This document shows, one piece after another, positions 8,613 through 17,599 of a DNA stretch of 64,000 nt. The stretch is from positions 1-64,000 of the forward strand of contig NZ_UUOC01000032.1 of NCBI RefSeq assembly GCF_900590755.1, written 5' to 3'. This DNA comes from Pseudomonas viridiflava. Its GTDB lineage: Bacteria > Pseudomonadota > Gammaproteobacteria > Pseudomonadales > Pseudomonadaceae. The notes under the pieces are model-generated. The model did not search any database, was not told the origin of the DNA, and saw nothing but the letters and a program-made list of their open reading frames with translations. Within the stretch, counting starts at the first letter, position 1; every line of letters begins with the position of its first letter. A program made the translations under genes and the position numbers.

Positions 8613-9641
8613 TCATTTGAGATGGGTCTGGAAGAACGAAGCCAGCTTGGCGAACGGGATCAGGTCGACCCGGTCATAGAGGTCCACATGGCCTGCGCCT
8701 GGAATGATCACCAGCTCTTTAGGCTGGCCAGCCAGTTTGTAGGCTTGCTCGCTGAACTCACGGGAGTGCGCATTGGCACCGGTGATGAACAGCATTGGGC
8801 GCGGTGAAATGGTCTCGATATCGTTGAACGGGTAGAAGTTCATGAACTTGATGTTGCTGGTCAGCGTCGGGTGTGTGGTCAATAAAGGCGACTGGCCTTT
8901 GGGTGTGAACTCGCCGCGCTCGGTGCGGTAGAAGTCATAGAACTCACGCTCGATGGCGTTGGACTTGTCAGTGATTTCGTGGACAGTCCCGCTGGTGTAC
9001 TGGGTCTGGCCGCCGCTGAATTCCACATAACGCTGCTCGGCTGCTGCCGCTATAGCCTGCTTTCGCTGTTCGACCGTTACCGAGTGCTGCAGTCCATTAC
9101 GGTTGGCAGCGCCCATGTCATACATGCTGACGGTGGCGATGGCCTTCATCCGAGGGTCAATTTTAGCGGCACTGATCATGAAGCTGCCGCTGCCGCAGAT
9201 ACCCAGAACGCCGATGCGGTTGCGATCAACAAACGACTGGGTGCCCAGATAATCCACCGCAGCGCTGAAGTCTTCGGCATAGATCTCTGGTGAAACGGCG
9301 TTGCGCGGCAGGCCTTCGCTTTCACCCCAAAAGGACAGATCAATCGCCAGGGTCACGAAACCCTGCTCGGCCAGCTTCTGGGCATACAGATCCGAGCTTT
9401 GCTCTTTTACTGCCCCCATGGGATGTCCAACGATGATCGCAGGGTTTTTTCGGTCGGGGCTCATGCCTTTCGGCACATAAAGGTTGCCGACGGTGTTCAT
9501 CTGATACTGATTCTTGAAGGTCACCTTTTGCGTGGTGACCTTGTCACTTTTGTAAAAGTTATCGGCTCCGTTGGACATATCTGCTCCCAGTGCCGAGAGC
9601 GACGCCATCAGTAGGCCCAGTAACAAAACGAGTCGATTCAT
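8613..9641 (-). CDS. Exported alpha/beta hydrolase with cysteine nucleophile motif
   Basis: The 342-residue protein begins with a signal peptide ending near ALGA (about residue 20). The alpha/beta-hydrolase core shows VGHPMGAVKEQ (oxyanion region), the nucleophile elbow GICGSGS near residues 165-171, and the catalytic His in IIPGAGHVDLYD near 325. The elbow holds Cys where most hydrolases hold Ser, as in dienelactone hydrolase (G-x-C-x-G). It resembles YcjY-type proteins of unknown substrate. The start at 9641 has GGGAG 8 bases upstream. It is divergent from a LysR regulator that probably controls it. Confidence 0.8.
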   Translation of the reverse strand: MNRLVLLLGLLMASLSALGADMSNGADNFYKSDKVTTQKVTFKNQYQMNTVGNLYVPKGMSPDRKNPAIIVGHPMGAVKEQSSDLYAQKLAEQGFVTLAIDLSFWGESEGLPRNAVSPEIYAEDFSAAVDYLGTQSFVDRNRIGVLGICGSGSFMISAAKIDPRMKAIATVSMYDMGAANRNGLQHSVTVEQRKQAIAAAAEQRYVEFSGGQTQYTSGTVHEITDKSNAIEREFYDFYRTERGEFTPKGQSPLLTTHPTLTSNIKFMNFYPFNDIETISPRPMLFITGANAHSREFSEQAYKLAGQPKELVIIPGAGHVDLYDRVDLIPFAKLASFFQTHLK

Positions 9642-9788
9642 GCGGTGCTCCCGGTGAATGAATGGTTGCCGATCGACCCTGCGTGGGGCCGGGATCAGGC
9701 ACATTACGTAGCGTGACTAACGACAGCGCTTGCACTATTCTCCGGGAACGCCTCATGCTTGATAATCTAATCAAACCTTGTAGTAGTA

Positions 9789-9803
9789 ATTAGCAAGGCT
9801 AAT
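9789..9803. promoter_or_regulatory. LysR-type operator candidate (T-N11-A palindrome)
   Basis: ATTAGC-AAG-GCTAAT is a perfect inverted repeat holding a T-N11-A core. It lies 22 bases before the lysR ATG and in the gap shared with the divergent hydrolase gene. A second AT-rich partial site (GATAATCTAATC) lies about 30 bases to its left. Confidence 0.65.
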
Positions 9804-9825
9804 CAATAGCGCGATCAGAAAGCCT

Positions 9826-10725
9826 ATGCCACGACACAATCTCAATGATCTTCAGGCGTTTTTGGCGGTTGCCCGGGAAGGCAGCTTCACCCGGGCTGCG
9901 GCGCGCCTGGGTGTTACACAATCTGCCCTGAGTCAGACGGTCTCCGGGCTGGAGAAACGCCTGCAAATCCGCTTGCTGACCCGTACCACCCGCAGCGTCT
10001 CGCCCACCAGTGCCGGGGAGCGGCTGATGCAAGCCATCGGGTATCGCTTCGATGAAGTCGAGGCAGAAGTCGATGCATTGACCGAGCTGCGTGACAAACC
10101 TGCAGGAACGGTACGCATCACCTGCGGTGATTTCGTTCTGCGTACCGTGCTGCTTCCCCGGCTCGCGCCGGTGTTGCTGGAATACCCTGACGTCAAGGTC
10201 GAGTTCGATATCAATTATGGTTTTCGAGACATCGTTGCTGACCGCTTTGACGCTGGCATCAGATTCGGCGGGACGGTCGATAAAGACATGATCGCTGTGC
10301 CCATCGGGCCCGAGGTGCGCATGGCAGTGGTGGCGTCACCGGCTTATTTCGACAGCAACCCGATCCCCAAAAAACCTCAGGATCTGTTGAACCACCGCTG
10401 CATCGATATTCGTTTTCCGACCCTGGGCGGAGTGCAGGCCTGGGAGTTTGAAAAGCGCGGCCGGACGGTAAACGTGCGCGTCGAAGGCCAGGTCATCGTC
10501 AATACCAGCGCCCATGTTCCGGCGGCGGCGGTCAACGGTCTGGGCATCGCTTATTTGCCGGAGGAGGAGTTTGCGCCGCACCTTGAAGAGGGGCGTTTGA
10601 TAAAAGTGCTGGCGGACTGGTGCCCGTCGTTCTCGGGTTATCACCTTTACTATCCGAGCCGCCGCCTGCCCACCCCGGCTTTTTCGCTGGTACTCAAGGC
10701 CCTGCGCGGCGACGGCGTGTTCTAG
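9826..10725 (+). CDS. LysR-family transcriptional regulator
   Basis: The 299-residue protein has an N-terminal winged helix (LNDLQAFLAVAREGSFTRAAARLGVTQSALSQ, about 5-36) and a two-lobe effector-binding domain from about 90. The overall pattern (RTTRSVSPTSAGERL and DAGIRFGG) is that of the CrgA/DmlR-like subgroup. It is divergently transcribed from the exported hydrolase and NepI-like exporter genes, which are its likely targets. The effector is unknown. Confidence 0.9.
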   Translation: MPRHNLNDLQAFLAVAREGSFTRAAARLGVTQSALSQTVSGLEKRLQIRLLTRTTRSVSPTSAGERLMQAIGYRFDEVEAEVDALTELRDKPAGTVRITCGDFVLRTVLLPRLAPVLLEYPDVKVEFDINYGFRDIVADRFDAGIRFGGTVDKDMIAVPIGPEVRMAVVASPAYFDSNPIPKKPQDLLNHRCIDIRFPTLGGVQAWEFEKRGRTVNVRVEGQVIVNTSAHVPAAAVNGLGIAYLPEEEFAPHLEEGRLIKVLADWCPSFSGYHLYYPSRRLPTPAFSLVLKALRGDGVF

Positions 10726-10863
10726 TCCTGCGCGCAAACCGCAAACCGCAACCACAGCGCGCAATAGATGCAATTTTTCTGACCTTTACTCCGGCATTAG
10801 GCTGTCTGACTTGGTGCCCGGACGTGCTAAAAACCTGTTTTCCTTCAGGCATGGATCGCACCC

Positions 10864-12051
10864 ATGGAGCGTACTCTTCCCATTCAACGTGTCAGTCCGT
10901 TTGGCGCGTTTTGTGTGGCCAGCTTTTTATTGTCGATTGCCTACGGCTCGACGTTCCTGCTGGCGTTGCTGGTGACCTCGTCGGGCGGCAGTGAAAGCGA
11001 TGCCGGGCAAGTCTTTGCAGTGGCCATGGTCAGCACGCTGGCGACGGTGTTGGGTTCCGGGCATGTGATGCAGCGGCTGGGGGCTGCCCGCAGCATTGCG
11101 CTGGGTGCTTTGTGTCTGGTGATGGCCTCGCTGGGTTTTGCGCTGGTATCAGGCCCGGGTCTTGCGCTGCTGAGCTACGGCCTGGTGCTTGGAGTGGGCT
11201 GGGGGTTGTTTTACACCCTGGGGCCGATCATGGTCGCGGGCATGGTCGAGCCTGCTCGACGCACTCACTGTTTCGCGCTGTTGTCCGGCAGCATGTTGAC
11301 AGGCATAGGCACCGGGCCACTGGCGGGCAAGCTGGCGAGTTACTTTGGCTTGCCTGTGCAGACGGCATTTTTCTGTGCTGCGGTTTCGGCGGCATTGGGC
11401 GGTTTGTATTTTTGGCAACTGGGCGCGCGGGACAGCAACCCGGAGCACAGGCTTGGCACACGGGTGCAGATCAGTCTTGAAGCCGCGATCAGCGTGCTGC
11501 GCTCGCGCTCGGCTTTTTCGATTCTTATGGTGGGCCTGGGCGGTGCCATCTTCGGCGGCATGGGCAGCTTCCAGACCAGCTACGCCGCCAGTCTCGGCCT
11601 CGACTACTCGCTGTTTTTCATCGCCTTCATGGGCGCCGCCATCGCTTGCCGTCTGTTGATCGCCGGGTGGGTGGTCAAGCGCGATCCCCTGGCAACCTCT
11701 GCGGTGTTGACCACACTCATGCTGATCGCCGTTATCGGCTTTGATCGCTGGGTCAGTGGCAGTGTCAGCTATGGCTTGACGGCCGCACTGCTCGGCGTTG
11801 GATATGGTCTGAACTACTCGGTCATCAATGGTCTGGCGGCTAACGAGGCGCCAGCAAAGCTGACCGCGCAGGCGCTGCTGTTGTTCAGCCTTGCCTATTT
11901 CATTGGTGTATTCGGCTTTCCCTTTATCGCCGGTAAAGTCATCGCGCTCGCGGGGGTACATGGGATGTTAGTGAGCGTGGCCCTCGTGGCGTTACTGGTC
12001 TGGGGCTTGAGCGTTGGCCGCTGGTTGTTCGGTCTCATTGGCCGAAAGTGA
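10864..12051 (+). CDS. MFS transporter
   Basis: The 395-residue protein has 12 predicted membrane segments and an internal Gly-rich MFS pattern (GLVLGVGWGLFYTLGP at about 105-120). I recognise no substrate-specific subfamily. It follows the LysR gene with a 138-base gap and converges on the DUF3649 gene with only 15 bases between stop codons. Confidence 0.75.
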   Translation: MERTLPIQRVSPFGAFCVASFLLSIAYGSTFLLALLVTSSGGSESDAGQVFAVAMVSTLATVLGSGHVMQRLGAARSIALGALCLVMASLGFALVSGPGLALLSYGLVLGVGWGLFYTLGPIMVAGMVEPARRTHCFALLSGSMLTGIGTGPLAGKLASYFGLPVQTAFFCAAVSAALGGLYFWQLGARDSNPEHRLGTRVQISLEAAISVLRSRSAFSILMVGLGGAIFGGMGSFQTSYAASLGLDYSLFFIAFMGAAIACRLLIAGWVVKRDPLATSAVLTTLMLIAVIGFDRWVSGSVSYGLTAALLGVGYGLNYSVINGLAANEAPAKLTAQALLLFSLAYFIGVFGFPFIAGKVIALAGVHGMLVSVALVALLVWGLSVGRWLFGLIGRK

Positions 12052-12066
12052 CCAGATAGGGTTCGC

Positions 12067-12384
12067 TTATAGGAGGGCCATTTTCAGCGTTACGATTATT
12101 GCGCTCATCAGCACAGCTGTCAGGCCAAGACCTACCCAGGCGCGCAGCGCACTGCGGGTACTGAATACCAGGATGACAATCACCGGGCAGAGCACGAAGC
12201 TGAGCAGGGTGGCTATCAATACCCGGTCGGCATTGTTGCTGCCGGGGACGCTTGAGAGCGCCAGCGCCAGCAATGACATTGCCAGTGAAGTCACCGCGTA
12301 GCCTCCGAAGGTCGCTGCCAGCAGCCTGCTCAATATTTCCCTGCGGGGAGGGGATTGCGTCTCTCTGCGCTTATTTGTGCTCAT
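12067..12384 (-). CDS. DUF3649-type membrane protein of an iron-uptake operon
   Basis: The 105-residue protein has three membrane segments (about 22-45, 54-76 and 82-104) after a basic N-terminus. Size and motif (RLLAATFGGYAVTSLA) match the DUF3649 family, commonly found next to PepSY-domain proteins and siderophore receptors. Its ATG is one base after the PepSY gene stop, so translation is probably coupled. The exact role is not established; help with periplasmic iron release or inner-membrane reduction is inferred from the neighbours. Confidence 0.7.
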   Translation of the reverse strand: MSTNKRRETQSPPRREILSRLLAATFGGYAVTSLAMSLLALALSSVPGSNNADRVLIATLLSFVLCPVIVILVFSTRSALRAWVGLGLTAVLMSAIIVTLKMALL

Positions 12385-12385
12385 G

Positions 12386-13990
12386 TCATTTCACGTTTTG
12401 AGGTGGCGAGGCCAGGACGATTTGTTGTCGGCGATGAAGTTTCAACATCACTCCTGCCAGCAGCAAACCCAAGGCTACTGATACGCCTTCGACGCTCGCC
12501 CGCTGCCAGTCCCCGACGGCAAGGTAGCGGCTGATATCCTGGCCGGTAGTCAGCCGGTTAAGCAACGGCAGGAAGACACACAGCAGCGCCGCCGCTGATA
12601 GTTGTTCGATCCAGGCCCTGCCGCTCGGCCTGCAAAGCGCATGAATCAAGGACGCCAGCCAGACCAACAGAAAGCTGCGGATCTCCCACGTTGCTCGCTC
12701 ATGCAGCTCAATCGGCAACAAACGGTTGGCGTAGAAATAAGCGCTGCAAGCGATGCCGATGCCAGCGATACAGCTCACGTTCAGCGCCTCGATACAGCGA
12801 TACATCAGCACCGTCGCGGCGCCGAATTCGCGCTGGCTCTTGATACGTCGCTTGAGGGAAAACAGCAGCGTGCCGGTGGCCATCATCGACATGCCCAGCA
12901 GGCCGCTGATGAAGTACAGCCACTTCATGCCCCAGCCTCCGAAGTCGGCAAAGTGCAGTGATTTGATCACCCCATACCCCTGATCGCCAGCAGACAGCGT
13001 GTCGGGTTTGGGTTGCTGCAGCTGCAACACGCGGCCTGTCGCTGCCTCGAACAGCACGCTTGCCTGAGGGGTGAAAAGGGTGGGCGACGGATATGCAGCA
13101 TCACTGCGGCCGATGACCTGCAAAGTCATGGCGGGCTTGCCTGGGCTCAGAATCAACAGCATGTGTGCAGGCTGCCCGGTGAGCGCCTGAGCCTGAACCA
13201 ATAATTGCGACCACCGCGGCGTGGAGGTGGCGTCGACGGGAGCAGCAGGCGCCAGGAGCGGGGGCGGGGTGCTGGCCAGATCGGCCTGGAAGCGGCTGTA
13301 AGCCTTGGGGTCAGAGCCGTAAACCGCTTGCAGCGGCCAGGGCATGTAGCTGGTGTAGAAAATAGCCAGTCCGGTGTAGGCGATCATGAGCATGAAGGGC
13401 AGGGTCATCACCGCCGTGACATTGTGCGCATCCAGCCAGGCGCGGGGCTTTGTGCCGGGGCGGAAGGTGAAGAAGTCGACAAAGATTCTCCTGTGAATAA
13501 TCACCCCGGAGATCAGCGCGACCAGCAGGCCAATGGTCAACCAGCCCACCAGCCAGAACCCCAATACCGGCAAATGCAGCATGTAGTGGAACGACATGAA
13601 ATGCCGACCGCCTTCGGTCTTGCGCGCCAGCCCGTGCTCTAGCGGCAGGCCGCTGTCAGGGGAAATGTACATCTGCCGTGTTACAGCGCCGTCTCGCCAG
13701 ACCAGCCTGACAGCCTCGCCGGCCTGTTGCGGCAGCTGCACTCGCCAGAAGCGCGCACCGCCAGCATGCTCTTGCAGATACTGCGCCGCCTGGTCGGCCG
13801 CACGCTGACCGTCGCCGGTAAATTCCGGTGCAGCAACGAAGGCCAATGGCTGCGCCTCCAGCCAGCGGGTGATCGGTTCGCGAAACACGCTCAACGAACC
13901 GGTCAGGAAAATCGCACACAACAGCCAGCCGCAGACCAGGCCGCACCAGGTGTGCAGCCAGGCCATGGACTGGCGCAGACTATCTTTCAA
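12386..13990 (-). CDS. PepSY-associated membrane protein (iron-regulated flavocytochrome-like)
   Basis: The 534-residue protein has an N-terminal membrane segment with HTWCGLVCGW, followed by a PepSY-type periplasmic region and further segments near 140-170, 195-215, 350-380 and the C-terminus (at least six). His residues in membrane segments (LHTWCG, MSFHYMLHLP, LHFADFG) suggest haem ligation, as in PepSY_TM proteins linked to ferric siderophore reduction. It lies 41 bases downstream of the TonB receptor gene and 1 base upstream of the DUF3649 gene. Inner-membrane ferric reductase activity is inferred. Confidence 0.82.
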   Translation of the reverse strand: MKDSLRQSMAWLHTWCGLVCGWLLCAIFLTGSLSVFREPITRWLEAQPLAFVAAPEFTGDGQRAADQAAQYLQEHAGGARFWRVQLPQQAGEAVRLVWRDGAVTRQMYISPDSGLPLEHGLARKTEGGRHFMSFHYMLHLPVLGFWLVGWLTIGLLVALISGVIIHRRIFVDFFTFRPGTKPRAWLDAHNVTAVMTLPFMLMIAYTGLAIFYTSYMPWPLQAVYGSDPKAYSRFQADLASTPPPLLAPAAPVDATSTPRWSQLLVQAQALTGQPAHMLLILSPGKPAMTLQVIGRSDAAYPSPTLFTPQASVLFEAATGRVLQLQQPKPDTLSAGDQGYGVIKSLHFADFGGWGMKWLYFISGLLGMSMMATGTLLFSLKRRIKSQREFGAATVLMYRCIEALNVSCIAGIGIACSAYFYANRLLPIELHERATWEIRSFLLVWLASLIHALCRPSGRAWIEQLSAAALLCVFLPLLNRLTTGQDISRYLAVGDWQRASVEGVSVALGLLLAGVMLKLHRRQQIVLASPPQNVK

Positions 13991-14031
13991 GCGCTTTCAA
14001 GCCCCCTCAAGACCTGCCACGACGTCAGCAA

Positions 14032-16491
14032 TCAGAAATCACCGCGCAGGGTCAGCATGAAGTTACGTGGGTCGCCAAACAGGTTGGAACGGTCTGTCGC
14101 AACAGCGGTGGTGTAGTAGCGGCGATCAAACAGGTTTTCCGCATTCACCGACACCTTCCAGTGTTCATCCAGTTGCCAGCTGGCCCGGGCATCCCAGATG
14201 GCATAACCCTGACTGCCGAAGTCCAGGCCCGTGGTCGATGACGCGTCATAGCGCGATTGTGCGGATACGCCGCCGCCCACGGTCAGACGATTCCAGGCGC
14301 CTGGCAGGTTGTAGCTGGTTTGCAGGCGCAGCATGTGCTTGGGTGTTTCGTAGGCCACTTCAACGTCTTTGGTGTTGTTACGCAGCAGGTTGAAGGTGTA
14401 ACCGCCAAACACCTGCCAACCCGGCGCCAGCTCACCGCTGGCCTCGATATCGACGCCCTTGCTGCGTTTGATGGTGCCGTTGGTGTAGCAGGTGCCCTCG
14501 GAGTCATTGGTGGTGCAGTTGGTATTGGCCAGATCGACGAGGGCGACGTTGGTCTGCTTGATGTAAAACAGCGCCATGGACAGGTTGAGGCGGTTATTGA
14601 ACAGCGCACCTTTGAGGCCGGTCTCGTAGTTGTCACCCGAAGACGGCGACAGCGGCGAGCCACTGGTGTCGACGTAGTTGCCTTGGGCGTTGAAGATCTC
14701 CGCATAGCTGGTGTACCAGGACCAGTTGTCGCTGATGTCGTAGATCAGGCCCGCGTAGGGCGTGACTTTGCGAGTGACCTTGGACTCATAGGGCAGCGCG
14801 GCGCCACGGTTGATGTCGTAGGTGTAGTCATACCAGCTGGCGCGGCCGCCCAGTACCAGACTCAAGGGTTCGGTCAGGCGAAAGCGCGAGTTTGCGTACA
14901 AGCCGGAGCGTTCTTCAGTCATGTCGATATCGGTCGCCCAGGCCGGTCTTGCTGGCTTGGCAAAGGCATGGTGATCGACGTCGAAAATATTCACCGGCAG
15001 GTTGCCCGCCGAAACCTGCGCCTGTTTGGTGTTGGCTTCCTGGCGGGACCAGGTTGCGCCCACTGTGACTTCGTGGGTCAGGCCAAAGGCGTCGAAGTTG
15101 CCATTGATGTGGCTGTCCAGACCGGTGCTGGCCACTTCATCACGACGGAACAAGGTGTTCTGAAACACCGAGCCTGCATTGGTAACCGGGCTGATTGCAC
15201 GGCGCGCGTAGGCGATCTGCTGATCAAAGCCCCCTTCAGAGTAGGTTGCCGAAGTGGTGCTGACCCAGCGGTCGTTGAAGCGATGTTCGATTTCAGCGAA
15301 GACCTCGCTGCTGTCGCTCTCATGTCGGTTCCAGTCCTGCACCAGAGACGTGGAGCGGGAAATATCCAGCGCGTTGCCGTTGCTGTAGCGGGGCAGGCCG
15401 TAAATCGAATAGCCATTGATGACATTTTCCTGATGCCGCAGGCTCAGGCTCACTGTGGTGTCATCGTTGAGGTCGGCTTCGACAATCCCGTACATCAGCG
15501 GTGTACGGGTATTACGCTCGTCGATGTACGAACCGTTGTCTTCGTAGGCCGTGACCATGCGTCCGCGCACAGTGCCGGAGTCATTGAGCTTGCCACTGGC
15601 ATCCAGATCCATGCGATAGCGATCCCAGGAACCGGCGCTGGCCTGGACCGACAGTTTGTTTTCCAGGGTAGGGCGTTTGCGCACCAGATTGACGGCACCT
15701 CCAGGTTCGCCCGCACCCACCAGCAGTCCGGATGCACCGCGTAACACTTCGACTCGATCGTAAATCGCGGTGTCGGGTTTCATCCAGCCGGTGATCTGAT
15801 AACCCTGGCCCGGCACGCCATCGATCAGGAAGCTCTCGGCCAGCAGCGAGAAACCGCGGGAGGTGTACACATGGCCGCCAAAGTTGCGGTACTGAAAGGT
15901 AATGCCCGGCGTCTGTTCCAGCACTTTGTCCAGGCTGGTCAGCTTTTTGTCATCCATCAACTGACGGGTCACGACGCTCACGGTTTGCGGGGTTTCCCGA
16001 AGGCTGAGGTTCAGCTTCGATGCGGTCGCGCTCATCCCGGTGGTGTAAGACCCGGTGCCATCCGTGGTGGCGCCCAACTGGTTGCTGGCAGCGTTGACGT
16101 TGGTGGCGCCCAGAACCATGGCCGGGTCACCGGAAACCGGGAGTTTTTCCAGTACCACGGTGTGCTCGTCCAGCATCCGCCAGGTAAAGCCGCTGCCTTG
16201 CAACAGCGTGTCCATCGCCTGACGCAGGGTGTATTGGCCTTGCAATGCAACAGCGCGTTTAGCGCCGACATCTGCGGAATTGAAGATCAGGCGCACGTTA
16301 GCCTGGTCGGCCAGTTGGGTGAGGGCCTGATCCAGTGACTGCTCGGCCAGTTGCAGGTTTACCTGGGTCGATACCCCTGCGGCGTGCGCCATGAACGACG
16401 CCAAAGGCAGGCTGCTGCCGACAGTCAGCATCAAGGCCAGGGTCAGAGTCTGACCTTTTACAGGGGTAAAAAACTTGGAAGATGCCTGCAT
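14032..16491 (-). CDS. TonB-dependent siderophore receptor with N-terminal signalling (STN) domain
   Basis: The 819-residue protein has a signal peptide ending near SFMAHAAG (about 38), a secretin/TonB short N-terminal signalling domain (about 45-115, LADQANVRLIFNSADV), a plug domain (about 165-275, with VEVLRGASGLLVGAGEPGG), and a 22-stranded barrel ending in the outer-membrane signature LTLRGDF with terminal Phe. The plan is that of FpvA/FoxA/FiuA transducers. The STN domain is expected to touch the FecR-like anti-sigma encoded divergently. The siderophore cannot be told from sequence alone. Confidence 0.92.
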   Translation of the reverse strand: MQASSKFFTPVKGQTLTLALMLTVGSSLPLASFMAHAAGVSTQVNLQLAEQSLDQALTQLADQANVRLIFNSADVGAKRAVALQGQYTLRQAMDTLLQGSGFTWRMLDEHTVVLEKLPVSGDPAMVLGATNVNAASNQLGATTDGTGSYTTGMSATASKLNLSLRETPQTVSVVTRQLMDDKKLTSLDKVLEQTPGITFQYRNFGGHVYTSRGFSLLAESFLIDGVPGQGYQITGWMKPDTAIYDRVEVLRGASGLLVGAGEPGGAVNLVRKRPTLENKLSVQASAGSWDRYRMDLDASGKLNDSGTVRGRMVTAYEDNGSYIDERNTRTPLMYGIVEADLNDDTTVSLSLRHQENVINGYSIYGLPRYSNGNALDISRSTSLVQDWNRHESDSSEVFAEIEHRFNDRWVSTTSATYSEGGFDQQIAYARRAISPVTNAGSVFQNTLFRRDEVASTGLDSHINGNFDAFGLTHEVTVGATWSRQEANTKQAQVSAGNLPVNIFDVDHHAFAKPARPAWATDIDMTEERSGLYANSRFRLTEPLSLVLGGRASWYDYTYDINRGAALPYESKVTRKVTPYAGLIYDISDNWSWYTSYAEIFNAQGNYVDTSGSPLSPSSGDNYETGLKGALFNNRLNLSMALFYIKQTNVALVDLANTNCTTNDSEGTCYTNGTIKRSKGVDIEASGELAPGWQVFGGYTFNLLRNNTKDVEVAYETPKHMLRLQTSYNLPGAWNRLTVGGGVSAQSRYDASSTTGLDFGSQGYAIWDARASWQLDEHWKVSVNAENLFDRRYYTTAVATDRSNLFGDPRNFMLTLRGDF

Positions 16492-16530
16492 TTAAATCGT
16501 CCGTCTTCGAATGTAGGTGGTGAGTCGACA

Positions 16531-16545
16531 TGAGAATTATTCGCG
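16531..16545. promoter_or_regulatory. Candidate Fur box upstream of the receptor gene
   Basis: TGAGAATTATTCGCG matches the classic TGAGAATNATTCTCA in its first 12 positions. It lies 40-54 bases upstream of the receptor start, suitable for Fur repression of the receptor-PepSY-DUF3649 operon. Confidence 0.65.
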
Positions 16546-16620
16546 CTCCCAGCAACGACGAATCATCGGCCCCAACCTTGCCATCGAATGTTGAAATATT
16601 TTTTGGCGGCTCGAATTCAA

Positions 16621-16938
16621 CACCTGTAGGAGCTGCCGAAGGCTGCGAAAGCGGTCTGTCTAAATGGGTGTCCAACTTCTGGGGCGCACTTCAGATATCT
16701 GTAGGAGCGCGCTTGGTCTGGGCCGCATCCGGACGATAAAGTCGAAACGACTTTCCTGCGATGGTAAGTCCAGCCTTTTTCACGACTGCTTCGCAGCCGA
16801 TCGCGAGCAAGCTCACTCCTACACAATCGCGTTATTCCAGACACACCACGAACCTGTAGGAGCGCACGAGCAACGCGAGGCCGCGAAAGCGGTGTGCCTG
16901 ACACACCATCGTTCGCAGCCTTCGGCAGCTCCTACACA
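16621..16938. repeat. Cluster of REP-type elements
   Basis: Three elements fill the gap 16492-17029 between the divergent receptor and sigma genes. One is a single arm (CTGTAGGAGCTGCCGAAGG, 16624). The second, at 16699-16824, runs from CTGTAGGAGCGCGCTTGG to CACTCCTACA. The third, at 16854-16938, has ends CTGTAGGAGCGC and GCAGCTCCTACA. The second is nearly identical in its inner and right part to the one at 40650-40765. Confidence 0.8.
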
Positions 16939-16973
16939 CAATCCCGTTCATGGCGGGTTGAGAAAGATAGTGA

Positions 16974-16988
16974 TGATAACTGTTCTCA
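16974..16988. promoter_or_regulatory. Candidate Fur box upstream of the ECF sigma gene
   Basis: TGATAACTGTTCTCA matches TGAGAATNATTCTCA at 11 of 14 fixed positions and ends 41 bases before the preferred start of the sigma gene. Fur control of an iron-starvation sigma factor is the usual arrangement. Confidence 0.6.
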
Positions 16989-17029
16989 ATTGAGATAGGA
17001 TGCGCGGCAAATCCGCCGGGGCAGTCCGC

Positions 17030-17551
17030 ATGTCCGTTTCACCTAACTCCAATCACCTGCTGATGGTTTTTCAGGAGCATTACGCTGACCTGTTGGCCTT
17101 TCTCGCGCGGCGTCTGGGGAATGTGGAAAAAGCCGCGGACGTCGCCCAGGACACCTATTTGCGCCTGGCGGGGTTGTCTGACACGGCGCAGATTCTTGAG
17201 CCTCGGGCCTTTGTCTTCAGGGTCGCAGGCAACCTGGCCATCGACCGCTTGCGCCAGGACCAGCGACTCTCTGCTCGTCAGGCCGATGCCTCAATGGGCG
17301 AGGACGTCTGTGACCCGATAGCGTCGCCCGAGCGCCTGTTTCTGGCGGGTGAAGCCATCGAACAGCTCGACAAGGCGCTGAACTCGCTGCCCAGTAATGC
17401 GCGGCTGGCTTTGCTGCTCAATCGCCTGGAAGGCATGACCCATGCGCAGATTGCTTTGCGATTGGGTGTCTCGGAAAGCACGGTGGGCAAATACATCGTG
17501 CAAGCCATGCGTCACTGTCGGGATTGGCTACGCCAGTCGGAGTGCATTTAG
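17030..17551 (+). CDS. FecI-like ECF sigma factor
   Basis: The 173-residue protein has the sigma-70 region 2 motif (YADLLAFLARRLGNVEKAADVAQDTYLRL, about 15-45) and region 4 helix-turn-helix (MTHAQIALRLGVSESTVGKYI, about 135-156). It is an iron-starvation ECF factor by size and by the FecR gene downstream. I place the start at 17030 (GGGG 8 bases upstream) because the Fur box lies only 11 bases before the alternative ATG at 17000. It should direct transcription of the divergent receptor operon. Confidence 0.88.
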   Translation: MSVSPNSNHLLMVFQEHYADLLAFLARRLGNVEKAADVAQDTYLRLAGLSDTAQILEPRAFVFRVAGNLAIDRLRQDQRLSARQADASMGEDVCDPIASPERLFLAGEAIEQLDKALNSLPSNARLALLLNRLEGMTHAQIALRLGVSESTVGKYIVQAMRHCRDWLRQSECI

Positions 17552-17599
17552 AATGAGCGCCATGCACTTTCTTCCGGCTGCTGCACCGAGCACCTCATC

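Noticed and set aside
14257..15744. 495-codon plus-strand frame inside the TonB receptor gene
   Set aside because: Antisense to a complete receptor with all family motifs; the translation has no coherent fold.
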